Assembly: GCA_964036045.1 (NCBI GenBank)
Contig: OZ038398.1
Coordinates: 27,954,309 to 28,018,308 of the forward strand
DNA: 64,000 nt
DNA from: Eutreptiella sp. 'Long Island Sound 2002'
Lineage: Eukaryota > Euglenozoa > Euglenophyceae > Eutreptiales > Eutreptiaceae
Direction of reading: 5' to 3'
Positions 30,148 to 39,012 of the stretch are shown here, in pieces. Made by a program: the position numbers and the translations under genes. Below the pieces are notes generated by a model. It did no database searches. It was not told the origin of the DNA and was given only the letters and a program-made list of their open reading frames with translations. Position 1 is the first letter of the stretch; every line of letters starts with the position of its first letter.

Positions 30148-31587
30148 ATGGAAGGGGGTCCCCGCCGCCTCGGAGCTCGGCGAGACGGCGGGCGCAGGGG
30201 GGCAGCAAGTGCCCGTGGAGGGGACGGTTGGGGGGCGGCCCTCCAAAAGATGGAGAGACTACGCACACAAGACGCTCTGCACAGCTGGCAGACGTTTGTC
30301 CTGCTGGGATGGGAAGAATCGTCATTGGGGACGTACCAGTGTCACCTGCGCAGGCTGGCGGCGGTCGAGCGGCGGTTCCCATGTGATGCCAAGGAGCGGG
30401 TCCTGGAGCAGGCCATATTGGAGTGCGCCCGATTGGGGAAGTCCGAGAGCACAATCAAAGGGATCATCAGCGCAGCCGTTATGGCGACAGAAGTGCGGCT
30501 GGTTGACGCGTGCATCCCGGCCACCATCTGGAGATCCGTCAAGGCGGCGAAGAAGACAAGGAACGCGGCAAAAGAACGTATCTGGGGATCCCCGATCATG
30601 CTGCTACACATGGCAGCAAGGGCCAGCGGCCTGGAGGACTGGGCAGTGGTCGGGCTGGCCATCGACTCGTTCCAGCTCTTCCTGCGCGTCGGAGAGGCAA
30701 TCACTCTACAGCCTTGGGCGGTCGTGGACGACGCCGTACGGTTCTTCGACTCCAAGACGAGGCAGGACTGGCAACAGAGGTCACTCACGCCGCTTACAAG
30801 GGAGTGGCTGCAGTGGCTCCAGCGCCACTTCCCAGAGCCGGCGGCGGAAGGAAGGCGGCCGTGGACGACACAGCAGCTGGAGAAGGGCATGCAACGCCTC
30901 CTCGTCGGGTCCCCATTTGAGGGTGCCCGCTGGCACGCTTGGCGCAGAGCTGGAGCTCGAGCCATGTGGACGGCAGGGGCCACAATACGGCAGGTCGCCG
31001 TGTGGGGCCGCTGGGCACGTGACTCCACCGCGCGGTGGTACGCGCATCCGACCGAAACGCAGCCCGTGCAAGCGGAAGATTTCTGGCCGCGACCTCCCCG
31101 AGAGGGAGCTGGAGGCAGGTGGCGCAGCCGCACGACGTCCCTACGGCTCGAACAGCTCTGGCCGTCTGGGATACGACAGCAGTGGAAGCACAGAAAGGAG
31201 CATGTGGCGTTTGGGCCCTCGAGGACCATGCCCGGGACCGACGGGCACGCTGGAAACTCGACGGCGGCCCAGGGCGGGGCGGGGAGCAAACTGCGACCGA
31301 AGCGACAGCTCGCCAAGCACAGGCAGGCACCCGATAACGGGGGCGGCAGCTCGACAGGGGCGCGGCAAGTTCAGGGTGGTGGGCAGCAAGTGCCGGCCTC
31401 CTCAACCGAGTCGGCTTCGTCCGACTGCCGTCCCACAGAGGAAGCCCTCGTCCCCTTGCGCCTGGTCCCTAAGTTTAAGAGAGGGCGCGCTGAGGAGGCC
31501 CGGGCACAGGGGGGGTTCAAGCGAGTGCGGAGAGCCACCGGCAGCGTGTCCTACTCGTCTTACTCGTCTTACTCCTCCACCGCTTAG
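30148..31587 (+). CDS. Tyrosine recombinase (integrase) of the YR retrotransposon
   Basis: 479 residues, intact. The catalytic pattern is visible: Arg180 in FLRVGE, a candidate Lys203, His263 and Arg266 in WHAWRRAG, Trp289 in the His/Trp position (WGRW), and the nucleophile Tyr298 in STARWYAH. Residues 35-150 resemble a SAM-like core-binding domain. The C-terminal 170 residues are low-complexity, rich in G, R and P, and end with SSYSSYSST. It probably recombines the circular DNA intermediate into the genome at the AAACT core. The start directly abuts the Gag stop, in the same frame. The RT frame (+1 relative) is already open across this gene, leaving room for a frameshift. Confidence 0.9.
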   Translation: MEGGPRRLGARRDGGRRGAASARGGDGWGAALQKMERLRTQDALHSWQTFVLLGWEESSLGTYQCHLRRLAAVERRFPCDAKERVLEQAILECARLGKSESTIKGIISAAVMATEVRLVDACIPATIWRSVKAAKKTRNAAKERIWGSPIMLLHMAARASGLEDWAVVGLAIDSFQLFLRVGEAITLQPWAVVDDAVRFFDSKTRQDWQQRSLTPLTREWLQWLQRHFPEPAAEGRRPWTTQQLEKGMQRLLVGSPFEGARWHAWRRAGARAMWTAGATIRQVAVWGRWARDSTARWYAHPTETQPVQAEDFWPRPPREGAGGRWRSRTTSLRLEQLWPSGIRQQWKHRKEHVAFGPSRTMPGTDGHAGNSTAAQGGAGSKLRPKRQLAKHRQAPDNGGGSSTGARQVQGGGQQVPASSTESASSDCRPTEEALVPLRLVPKFKRGRAEEARAQGGFKRVRRATGSVSYSSYSSYSSTA

Positions 31588-33082
31588 TGGAGAGCTGTGG
31601 CTGTGCGTAGGCGGGTTTGGCGCTTTGTTGGCGGTACTGGTGCGACTAATTTCGCGGGCGTGGTGGGTTGCGGTGGTATGCGCGTCGTACGTGGCCTGCG
31701 TGTGTCGTGTCGGGGCGGGAGTAACGTCTGATGCTACCGTTGAGGCGGGGCGGCCCTCCAAGGCCAGGTTCCGAGAGGCCATGTATCAGCTTTCGCTGCG
31801 TTTTGCGCAAAAGTGGGGTGTAGAGCAGGGACGCGCGTACAAGGCGTTGGATGTGTTCAGGAAAGAGGTGTTCCAGTTGAGTGAGGATTTGAGGGACGAC
31901 AGGCCACTACTAACATGGATGCATCTGTGCGAGGCCATGGTCATGGAGGGACTTAGGGAACTGCTGGACGGCATTTACCCCGCCGTGCCGGAAGGTGAGG
32001 TGACTCCTGAGATAGCCCAAAAAGGGATAGGGTCAGTGGGTGCGGTTCCACTGCCGGATTGGCTGTGGCAGATCTATGTCAGTCCGCGACAGGAGATTTT
32101 ACTCTCTTCTGCTGAGGAGGTACGGAAGGTGCGAGGACCCACGGCTGACATGCTCAGGGCCATTGCAGGGACAGGGGCACTGCAGCAACTGTCTAGGCAG
32201 GAGGCGGATGCCTTGGGCATTCCGTGGTCGCCTACGGCGACTGCCTTCACCATCCCCAAAAATGAGACCAAGGCGCGACTTATCCTGCACGGGGTGCGCG
32301 CAAACCAGCGGCAGTGGGAGGGCGGGTACAGGGTGCCGCGTGTCAGCCTGCCTCAGGTAGAGTCTTTAGCGGAGGTTTTTTCGCAAGGGCTGCGTGGCTG
32401 GGGGGCCAACATCGACATCACAAATTGTTACTGGTCTATACTGCTGCCAAAGGGGAAGGGCCACCTTTTTCGTGTGGGGGGGGAGGAGTGCGTGTGGATT
32501 TTTAAGACGCTGCCGTTTGGTTGGAGCTACAGTCCACTACTGTGTCAGCGACTGCTGGCACAGTTGACGGGGAAGGTGGGGCTGGAGGTGGCAGGGGCGG
32601 TGCTGCGGCTCATGCACTACCTCGATGATTTTCTGGTTTTCGGCGACTCCGAGGCCGCCGTCGCCACAAAGCTGGCGGAGTTCAAGGAAGTTCTGAAAAA
32701 CGCAGGCTTCCTGATCAGTGAAAAGTCGTCCAGTCGGCCGGAGAGGGAGCTTGTCTTTTTAGGCAAGCATGTCGACTTTGGGCGGGGGGTCATTCTGAAC
32801 ACCAGGCACACGTTGGAAGATGCCCTGAGCAGGTACGTACTGATGGCATCCAGGCCGGTTACGCGAAAGTCCGTACAGCGGGTGGTGGGGAAGTTGATCT
32901 GGGCCTGCAGGCCATCGCATTGGTCAAACCTTTTTCTGGCGCGGCCCATTGCGCACGTACAGTGGGGCGCAAAATGGATGCCGCACCCGCCCACAAACCT
33001 TCTGCGGTCGCTGTCGGGTGCGTTGTGGTTTGCTGGGAGGGGCTGGTGGCCGCCTACGTCGTCCCCCCCCCCCGCCCCCTAA
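31588..33082 (+). CDS. Reverse transcriptase of the YR retrotransposon
   Basis: The frame (codon starts congruent to 2 mod 3) is open from 30209, but RT-like sequence begins after the recombinase stop; a candidate start is ATG 31781. Motifs in order: KARLILHGVRANQ (near 32270), NIDITNCYWSILL (motif A, near 32408), TLPFGWSYSPLLC (motif B, near 32510) and YLDDFLVFG (catalytic Asp codons at 32624 and 32627), then KSSSRPERELVFLG. This is the DIRS/Ngaro-like RT pattern. The frame ends at TAA 33080-33082 just after a C-run (33063-33079), and RNase H continues one base ahead. Either the run is mis-sized here, or a shift is needed. Expression from the recombinase frame could use a +1 shift, or internal initiation. 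Confidence 0.88.
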
Positions 33083-33563
33083 GGGGCTGTGCCCGCAGGT
33101 GTACTCCGACGCAGCGCGGGACGGAAATAGTGGCAGGCTGGGTATGTGCTCATCGGCGGGAGCGCACCACTCCCTGCGTGTACCGCTGCAGAACCAGCAG
33201 GTGCTAGAATTTCGAGGGGCGGCTGCGGCCGTGAAATCAGTGGTGGGACGGAAGCTCCCTTGGGCTACACTGCATCTGGACAACCAAGGGGTGCTCTGGG
33301 GCCTAAGATCAGGGAAAGTGGGAATTGGGCTGAGGGAGCAGCGTCGGTGTGTTCGACAAATAATGTATGCTCTGGCAAAGGGAGGGACTTCGGTGCACCT
33401 TTCGTATGTACCCGGGGCCATCATGCCGGCGGACTATCTGTCTCGGGTCTGCACCAATTTTTTTGGTGACAAGAGCATGGCACTGGGGTCTGCCTTCGAC
33501 CAAATGGCAGATTTGTTACCTGTTTGCACTCAGACAGAATGTTGGGGTGTCTTGCGGTTCTGA
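33083..33563 (+). CDS. RNase H domain of the YR retrotransposon
   Basis: The frame (codon starts divisible by 3, open from 32949) ends at TGA 33561-33563. RNase H signatures: VYSDAARDG (first Asp, near 33108), VLEFRGAAAAVKS (Glu), TLHLDNQGVLWG (Asp) and YVPGAIMPADYLSR (final Asp). It removes RNA from the RNA-DNA hybrid. It is separated from the RT only by the C-run frameshift at 33063-33079, so RT and RNase H were almost certainly one polypeptide. No Dam-type methylase motif, typical of DIRS, was found after it. Confidence 0.85.
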
Positions 33564-33717
33564 TTTCGAGCCGTGAGTCTGCGCGCCTGTAGTGAGCCTG
33601 CGGTGGGTGTGCGTGAGCGTCGTGCGTGTGCCCGGCAGCAAGTGCCTGGGCTGTTGAGGGGAGTGTTGTGCACTGCTCGTGGCAGAACTTTGTTTTGCGG
33701 CGCCACACGTGCTACAC

Positions 33718-34221
33718 ATGCCACGAGCTGGCAGCGCGCAGCGCGATGCGGCGCAGGTGGCGGCTAAGCGGGGGCGACGAGACGATAGACTGGTGGCGGC
33801 TCACAGGTTTGAAGAAGTATACGAGGTGGCGAGCGTGTCATATCGAACGTGGACGGTCACACCAGGGCTGGCGAACAGTAAGCGCTTTCCGGTCGTGATG
33901 CGGTTGTGCAGACGTGTCGAGGCAACATGGCGGCGCGAGACGCAACGCAAGGTCGAAGGAAAGCCGCAGGGAACACACTCCATGGAGCGAGCGGTCTTCA
34001 TCCCAGAGTGGACCGGGGCGACACGTGGCGTGCGTATCTCCGTAACGGTGGAAAAGCTGAAACACGGGCCTCGGCTACCGCCGGGGACGCAAAGGCTTTG
34101 GGCCGCCGGTTCGCCGGCTATGGTGCAGGCGGTGGCCGCAGTGATGCGGGAAGTGCAGCAGGAGGGGGGTGGCCACGGAGAGGTGGAAAGCGCAACTGGA
34201 GATGTGGACCAAACCCAGTAA
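33718..34221 (+). CDS. Unknown ORF 4 of the YR retrotransposon
   Basis: 167 residues from ATG 33718, intact, 154 bases after the RNase H stop. The middle is basic (RRVEATWRRETQRKVEGKPQ) and the end acidic (GDVDQTQ). No family recognised. It lies between RNase H and B1, where Ngaro elements carry an extra ORF (a hydrolase in some), but the typical GDS or HxD patterns are not seen. It may be a real accessory protein or chance in GC-rich DNA. Confidence 0.5.
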   Translation: MPRAGSAQRDAAQVAAKRGRRDDRLVAAHRFEEVYEVASVSYRTWTVTPGLANSKRFPVVMRLCRRVEATWRRETQRKVEGKPQGTHSMERAVFIPEWTGATRGVRISVTVEKLKHGPRLPPGTQRLWAAGSPAMVQAVAAVMREVQQEGGGHGEVESATGDVDQTQ

Positions 34222-34246
34222 GAAGGGTGATTTTGAATAATTTTTT

Positions 34247-34465
34247 TGTGCTCCCTGGTGGTGGTGGTGACGGGTGGTGCCGCCGGCACAGCAGCACAAT
34301 GGTCACGCGACACTACGTTCTTTGGGTTCAGCAATGTCCACGACTGTGCACTGTTGTCTCGTCTATTGTGTGGATGACAGTGAGGGGAGGTGGAAGGAGG
34401 TGCGTGGGGTTTGGTTGGGCGAAGCAGCAAGTGCCAAGCCCATGGGGGGAAAACCAATTTAAACT
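34247..34465 (+). repeat. Split direct repeat B1
   Basis: 219 bases, two mismatches to B2 (34864-35082). It begins TGTGCTCCCTGGTGGTGGTG and ends CCAATTTAAACT, overlapping A2 by the 5-base AAACT core. Confidence 0.95.
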
Positions 34466-34498
34466 AAAGTTTATGCAGTAAACTTGAGTTTAAATTGG
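34454..34498. promoter_or_regulatory. Lox-like palindrome at the B1/A2 junction
   Basis: The left arm CCAATTTAAACTAAAGTTTA (34454-34473) and right arm (34479-34498) are inverted repeats with one mismatch in 20, around a 5-base spacer TGCAG. The size and form recall sites of simple tyrosine recombinases. The palindrome exists only where B joins A, as in a circular intermediate; each outer end keeps only one side. It is the likely recombinase-binding site. The host junctions fall at AAACT within the left arm rather than at the spacer. Confidence 0.8.
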
Positions 34499-34572
34499 GC
34501 AAGGGGGTGGGAGGAGGGCACCTCGTGAACACTCGCCTAGTGTTTGTTTGTTTTGTGGTGTGCCGTCGCCCT
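34461..34572 (+). repeat. Split direct repeat A2
   Basis: 112 bases identical to A1. It is followed by 291 element-specific bases before B2. Confidence 0.95.
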
Positions 34573-34863
34573 CCCACCCTCCCTAAAACAACGGGCACGT
34601 GCCGGACGTGCGTGGGTGAGCGCGCAAGGTGTGGCATAGAGTAGCAAGGGCCGCGGGGCGAAGTGTGGCGCACGGGCACAGAGCAACTCGCCAGCGAACG
34701 GCCTCGAGGGGGCCGTGACACGTTTCACGGGAGAACCACCGCCCACCACAGGCACAGGTACAGGCGCGGCCGTCGCACAGGCGATGGACCAACGTATATG
34801 TGTGTTGTATAAACGTCTATCGGGACCGTGAATGTCCCCTACCATGCACCACCCGCACCACCC

Positions 34864-35082
34864 TGTGCTCCCTGGTGGTGGTGGTGACGGGTGGTGCCGC
34901 CGGCACAGCAGCACAATGGTCACGCGACACTACGTTCTTTGGGTTCAGCAATGTCCACGACTGTGCACTGTTGTCTTGTCTACTGTGTGGATGACAGTGA
35001 GGGGAGGTGGAAGGAGGTGCGTGGGGTTTGGTTGGGCGAAGCAGCAAGTGCCAAGCCCATGGGGGGAAAACCAATTTAAACT
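34864..35082 (+). repeat. Split direct repeat B2 (right end)
   Basis: 219 bases. It ends CCAATTTAAACT and is followed by host sequence TTGTGTGATTG. Confidence 0.95.
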
Positions 35083-35179
35083 TTGTGTGATTGTACTTCA
35101 CACCCATAGGTATCATCCACCAAAATTTCACCCGAATCGGAAGCACCACGACGGAGTTCTGATTTTTACCCATTTTGCG

Positions 35180-35184
35180 CGTGC

Positions 35185-35231
<47 letters not shown>

Positions 35232-35235
35232 GCTA
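35180..35235 (+). repeat. TTGC tetranucleotide microsatellite
   Basis: About twelve GCTT units with two GCTGCTT interruptions, 100 bases beyond the retrotransposon. Confidence 0.85.
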
Positions 35236-35302
35236 AACCTGGTAGGTCCACCCTAGACACTAAAAAGGGTTATAAAACCAAGACCGGTTCCACCAGCTCG
35301 GT

Positions 35303-35400
35303 GACCGCAACCCTAACCCTAGCCCTTACCCTAACACTAGCCCTAGCCCTACCTAGCCCTCACCCTAGGCCAGGGTGAGAGTTAGTGTTGGGGTTAGTGA
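35303..35400. repeat. Interstitial telomere-like tract with inverted arm
   Basis: CCCTAACCCTAGCCCTTACC and variants run to about 35372. They are followed by the partial inverse, GGGTGAGAGTTAGTGTTGGGG, so the tract can fold back on itself. Confidence 0.75.
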
Positions 35401-35683
35401 TGTGGCCAAAAGTAGCCATGAACAAAATTTGGAAGATCTTGTTAAGCAAATTGACATGGCTGCATGGCCAAACAAACTCGCTGCAAAGGTTAGGGTTAGG
35501 TCCAAGGGATGGTATGGTCAGAGGCAGGGCAAGGGGAGGTAAGGGGAGCCTATCATTAACAAACGCTTGGCCTTGAGGGCATGTACCCCCCCCAAGACCC
35601 CACCCCAAATCACTGCACCTGGAACCCCCCCCCCCCCCCAATCGCCCCTGCCGAACCCCCCCCCCCCCCACCACCCCTAGGGC

Positions 35684-35766
35684 CCAGTGCCGACAGTAAC
35701 AACGATAGTGTCAATGCCTACAGTACGGACGTCAGTGACAACAGGAAACGGCGTCGCGGCTTGTAA
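35684..35766 (+). CDS. Terminal exon-like segment with STDVSD basic tail
   Basis: The frame ends NAYSTDVSDNRKRRRGL and TAA-like stop codon TAA at 35764-35766. A very similar ending, FSTDVSDTRRQRKKRRLRKR, closes the protein at 58618. Acidic/serine residues followed by a basic cluster suggest a nuclear protein. Upstream are C-runs, so the exon start is unclear. Probably a paralogous last exon. Confidence 0.4.
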
Positions 35767-36356
35767 GCTATCATCTCCTTTTTTTTTCCCTTTTCCCCCA
35801 CAAACACCAGTGGGAGCTACGGGTGCTCGTACAGTCAGGCCGTAGGAGTGCAGCATGCTCTACGTCGCTAGAGTATCCCGCCGTTTCACACACCATAGGT
35901 ACCACACAAGGCATGGTTGTCTTCGTGCTCTTGTGTGTTTTGGCAGGTACACAGGTATTGATCTCTAGAGGGTCGATGATCCACAAGTTATATAGCACGT
36001 GCAGCAGCTATGCTATGCGTGACGCTATAACTGAATATTGTACATACCCCCTTGTACATGGATTAGTGGAACACCCCAACCAAGAACGGTACCTATGCAA
36101 TTGTGCGAGAACCGGGGGGGGGGCATCTACGGAGAACGATGGCATGGGGGGTTTTACATACCCCCCGCTTTTTTTTACGTAGGCCAAATTTTAGGCAAAA
36201 GTAAGGTTTTCATATAATCGAAACTCCCCCCCTTTTTTGGGTGAAGGGTTTGCCTAGTCCACCTCATACTACCACTCCACTTGGAGGAAAATTGCCCCGT
36301 GTGTTGAGGATATCGGCTTATGTAGCCAGTGTGCCACTTTTGGGCCACTTGTGATT

Positions 36357-36417
36357 AGGGCGGTCCTTAAGGAACCAAAAAAAATTCTTTTCACGACAGC
36401 CCTTAAGGACCACCCCT
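36357..36417. repeat. Small foldback (MITE-like)
   Basis: AGGGCGGTCCTTAAGG at 36357-36372 pairs with CCTTAAGGACCACCCCT at 36401-36417 with a one-base bulge, around 28 bases. The related words CTTTAAGGACAGCCCC and GCCCTTAAGGATGACCC bound the inverted repeat at 54422-54685. Confidence 0.6.
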
Positions 36418-36456
36418 CAGGGCATTTACCATTGGCCCGACTTCAGACATTCTTGT

Positions 36457-36535
36457 CCCCTTTGATGGGACCCTGAGAACACAGGGGTTACGTAGCACCT
36501 CCGCCCTCAAGTGGGCCCCCGAGAAGGGGGGCGTA
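36457..36535 (+). repeat. Short dispersed repeat (CCCCTTTGATGGG type)
   Basis: The order CCCCTTTGATGGG, CCCTGAGAACACAGGGGTTA, GTAGCAC and GTGGGCCCCC is shared with 37300-37365 and 37396-37450. Confidence 0.65.
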
Positions 36536-36788
36536 CCGTGCGCTGTGCACACGCTGTGCGAAAAGTAGGCCATTATCCACCACCGGTAGGCAGTTTTTTG
36601 GGTGTAGGATTGCCGCAGGATACTATTGCCATTGTGTATCCTTGTAGCATCAACCCTCCCCCTTCTTGCGTGTATGTACCCTTGCAAACGGGCACCCTGA
36701 GGCCGGTATATGGTCATACATTCTGAGGGTGTCTGCCGCGGGGCATCATCTTTTGCTCTCATTTCTCAGACCCTCTATTGCATTCACC

Positions 36789-37281
36789 ATGGACTTTAAT
36801 GTTGGAGATAGGGTGTTCTACACTCGCTCCAATGGGGTGCGAGTTCGTGCCATAGTGGTGGGGTTTGCGCCCGACGGATTAGTCCACTTGGAGTATTTCC
36901 GAGACGCGGTGAAGGTGGTGAATCGGTAGTGCAAAGTTGAGTCCATCTCCTTTGCCATCCCGAGTGCCGACTCACCGCCCCCCCTACTCACGCAGCCCTT
37001 CGCCGCCGCCCGACGATCGGGGAAGGAGTCCATCAAAATCTGCAACTCCACCACCCCGTGCAAAGCCGCGCGCCCCCAAGACTACACAACGGTCTCGGGA
37101 GGCTAGCAAGCAGCTCGCTGCCACCGTGAAGACCTTGAAGGGTGGGCTGAGTTCGGTAAGTTCGGAAGGTTGGAAGGAGATTATTGAAGGGGCTGTTCGG
37201 GCTGTTACCAGGGTAAACACCGTAATAACTGGCGTTGTGCGCGCGCTGTGCGAAAACGCCCCCAAGGTAGGGGCGAGGTAG
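36789..37281 (+). pseudogene. Tudor/Agenet-like small protein, broken
   Basis: It starts with ATG in an ideal context (CACCATGG). The first 46 codons read FNVGDRVFYTRSNGVRVRA and then HLEYFRDAVKVVNR, the pattern of a Tudor, Agenet or chromo-barrel fold that binds modified histones or nucleic acid. A TAG at 36927-36929 stops it. The next codons, CKVESISFAIPSADSPPP, read on in the same frame as if the stop were new. A different frame (to 37281) then carries an S/P/R-rich stretch and a helical end, EGWKEIIEGAVRAVTRVN. So one stop and one shift at least, or an unrecognised intron. Function inferred only from the fold-like pattern. Confidence 0.5.
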
Positions 37282-37299
37282 TCATTTCTGATTTTGTCC

Positions 37300-37505
37300 C
37301 CTTTGATGGGGACCCCTGAGAACGCGGGGGTTATGTAGCACTTCCGCCCACTCGTGGGCCCCCCAGAAGGCAAGGGTGAGGTAGCCATTTTTGATTTTGT
37401 CCCCTTTGATGGGAACCCCTGAGAATACAAGGGCTATGTAGTAGGGATGAGGGAGCCATTTCTGATTTTCCCAGGGGTTCTATATCAGTTCCGTTGGGGA
37501 CCCCC
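37300..37505 (+). repeat. Tandem short repeats (GTCCCCTTTGATGGG type)
   Basis: Two and a half units of about 95 bases with GATTTTGTCCCCTTTGATGG, CCCCTGAGAA and GGGxTATGTAG. Related to the family at 2030-2215. Confidence 0.7.
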
Positions 37506-37833
37506 GGACGACAGCGGTTAGCAAGTGGAAGTTGAAATGGGGAGTACGGCGGGTTTTATTGCGTAGGACGGAGCCTCAAACAACTCTCCCTTTTGTGACG
37601 AATCACGTTGCAGTAGCATGTCGCTTTGGATGATGTGGGAACAAGGGGGATGTGCGCCAAATTAGGGTGTGTCGGTTGCCAAGACTTGTGGCTATTTCAT
37701 AGGCTTTCAAGATTTGTTCATGATATCAAGGGAAACACGTGATATGGTGGATGCAAATGAACACACCTAAGGCCAGTTTCTACGTGACATTGCTGGGTTG
37801 CAGCCCAATGAGTACCTTTATTCTTGTTTGCAG

Positions 37834-38643
37834 CATGGTGCACAATTGTAATTTTGATATGGCACAACTGATGACTCGCCTCAGCACCATCATGAGTGTC
37901 ATGAAAGTGATCGAGGATAATCCGGAATGGAATCAGACTCATACTCGCTACCTAGTGGATCGTCTAAAACTACTTGGGTACAAGGGCAATTGCAAAGTGA
38001 AAAACATCAAGTTGGGTGTTGTGTGGCGGCAATGTGTCAATGAAGCCGAGAAGATTCTAGCTGTACATCCCAACATTGGAAGGGAGGGTAGCATTGGTAT
38101 ATTCGATCAGTTGTTTGTAGAAGGAGCAACCTTCTTGAAACCAAAGGGCCGGTCTCTACAAAAGACAGCGAGTGAGGAGAAAGATGTCTCTATGGTGGAG
38201 GAAGAAGTACCAGAAACCCGCCCCAAGGGACCGCCAACCGCCGACCAACCGCCAACTCCCACCAACCGCCAACCACCACCAACCGCCAACCACCAACCGC
38301 CACCAACTGCCGCCAACCGGCAGCGGCGACCAACCGCCAACCGCCAACCACTACCAACCGCCACCAACCACCAATCGCCAACCACCCACTGCCGCCAACC
38401 ACCACCAACCGCAACGTACCGCCAGTTGCTAACTGCCAACCGCCAATCGCCGCCAACCGCCAACCACCAACATCGGAGTCTAGTTCCGAAAGCAGCAGTT
38501 CAGGCAGCAGTACCAAAGTGGTCTTCGCGACGGGACACAAGAAAGTGTACAAAAAGACCGCCAAGCAACCCCGCGGGCGAGCCAAGCAAGTGAAAAATGG
38601 GAAGACGGCGTCTGTAGCAGCTGTGACAGCTTCATCGGCATAG
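37834..38643 (+). CDS. Hypothetical nuclear-like protein with in-frame minisatellite
   Basis: A strong acceptor, TTATTCTTGTTTGCAG, ends at 37833 and coding sequence follows (ATG 37835). Residues 1-110 look globular (NPEWNQTHTRYLVDRLKLLG, then LGVVWRQCVNEAEKIL), with no family recognised. From 38222 to 38470 an ACCGCCAACC minisatellite encodes P/T/N/Q-rich repeats. After it, this frame gives an unconvincing tail ending at 38593. The frame one base off reads SESSSESSSSGSSTKVV, then a Lys-rich segment, ending at TAG 38641-38643. An acidic-Ser then basic tail fits a nuclear protein and resembles the tails at 35766 and 58618. I infer a frameshift inside the minisatellite. Earlier exons are unknown. 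Confidence 0.5.
38222..38470 (+). repeat. ACCGCCAACC minisatellite
   Basis: Imperfect units of 7-13 bases built from ACCGCCAACC and ACCACCAACC. The same words occur at 54440-54510 and inverted at 54598-54665. Confidence 0.85.
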
Positions 38644-39012
38644 AAGCGACAGACACCACAACGGAAGTCGAGTAGTGACTCCAAAAGGCAGCGGAAGTAG
38701 ACACGAGGATGATCCGTGGACGCCTCCGGCAAGGGTACGTGGCGCCTTTCAGCCCTAGGGAATGTACGAGTGGGGCAAACGTGAACTAACGGTGGACAAT
38801 CTACCATCCTTCCCGCAAGTCGGCTATGCCGACCAGGCGACGGTTCATCTGGGTGCACAACCAATATACATTTTCGATTTGCGCCACAATCTTGCAGACC
38901 CACACCTTGGTCCTAAGACCGTTTCATACACCACCCATCACTCACATGTGGGGACCACACATCATCACATCATCACGTGACCACTAACCCGGCCAGCCAC
39001 AGCTCACATTTG

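Larger units (their letters stand above)
29015..35082 (+). mobile_element. Tyrosine-recombinase retrotransposon with split direct repeats
   Basis: The ends are A1 (29015-29126), B1 (34247-34465), A2 (34461-34572) and B2 (34864-35082), that is A1 - genes - B1A2 - B2. This is the hallmark of PAT/Ngaro/kangaroo-type YR retrotransposons. A1 and A2 are identical over 112 bases; B1 and B2 differ at two of 219. The element starts and ends at AAACT, present once at the B1/A2 join and once at each host junction, and there is no other target duplication. That fits integration of a circle by recombination within a short shared core. The coding order is Gag, tyrosine recombinase, RT, RNase H, unknown ORF, all on the plus strand. 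Known DIRS and Ngaro elements place the recombinase after RT/RNase H, and Volvox kangaroo has it inverted, so this order is unusual. Near-identical repeats mark a recent insertion. Confidence 0.93.

Noticed and set aside
30342-31405. Long minus-strand ORFs opposite the recombinase gene, which would recall kangaroo's inverted recombinase
   Set aside because: The plus strand carries the full R-K-H-R-W-Y catalytic pattern; the minus-strand frames have none and are a GC-rich shadow.
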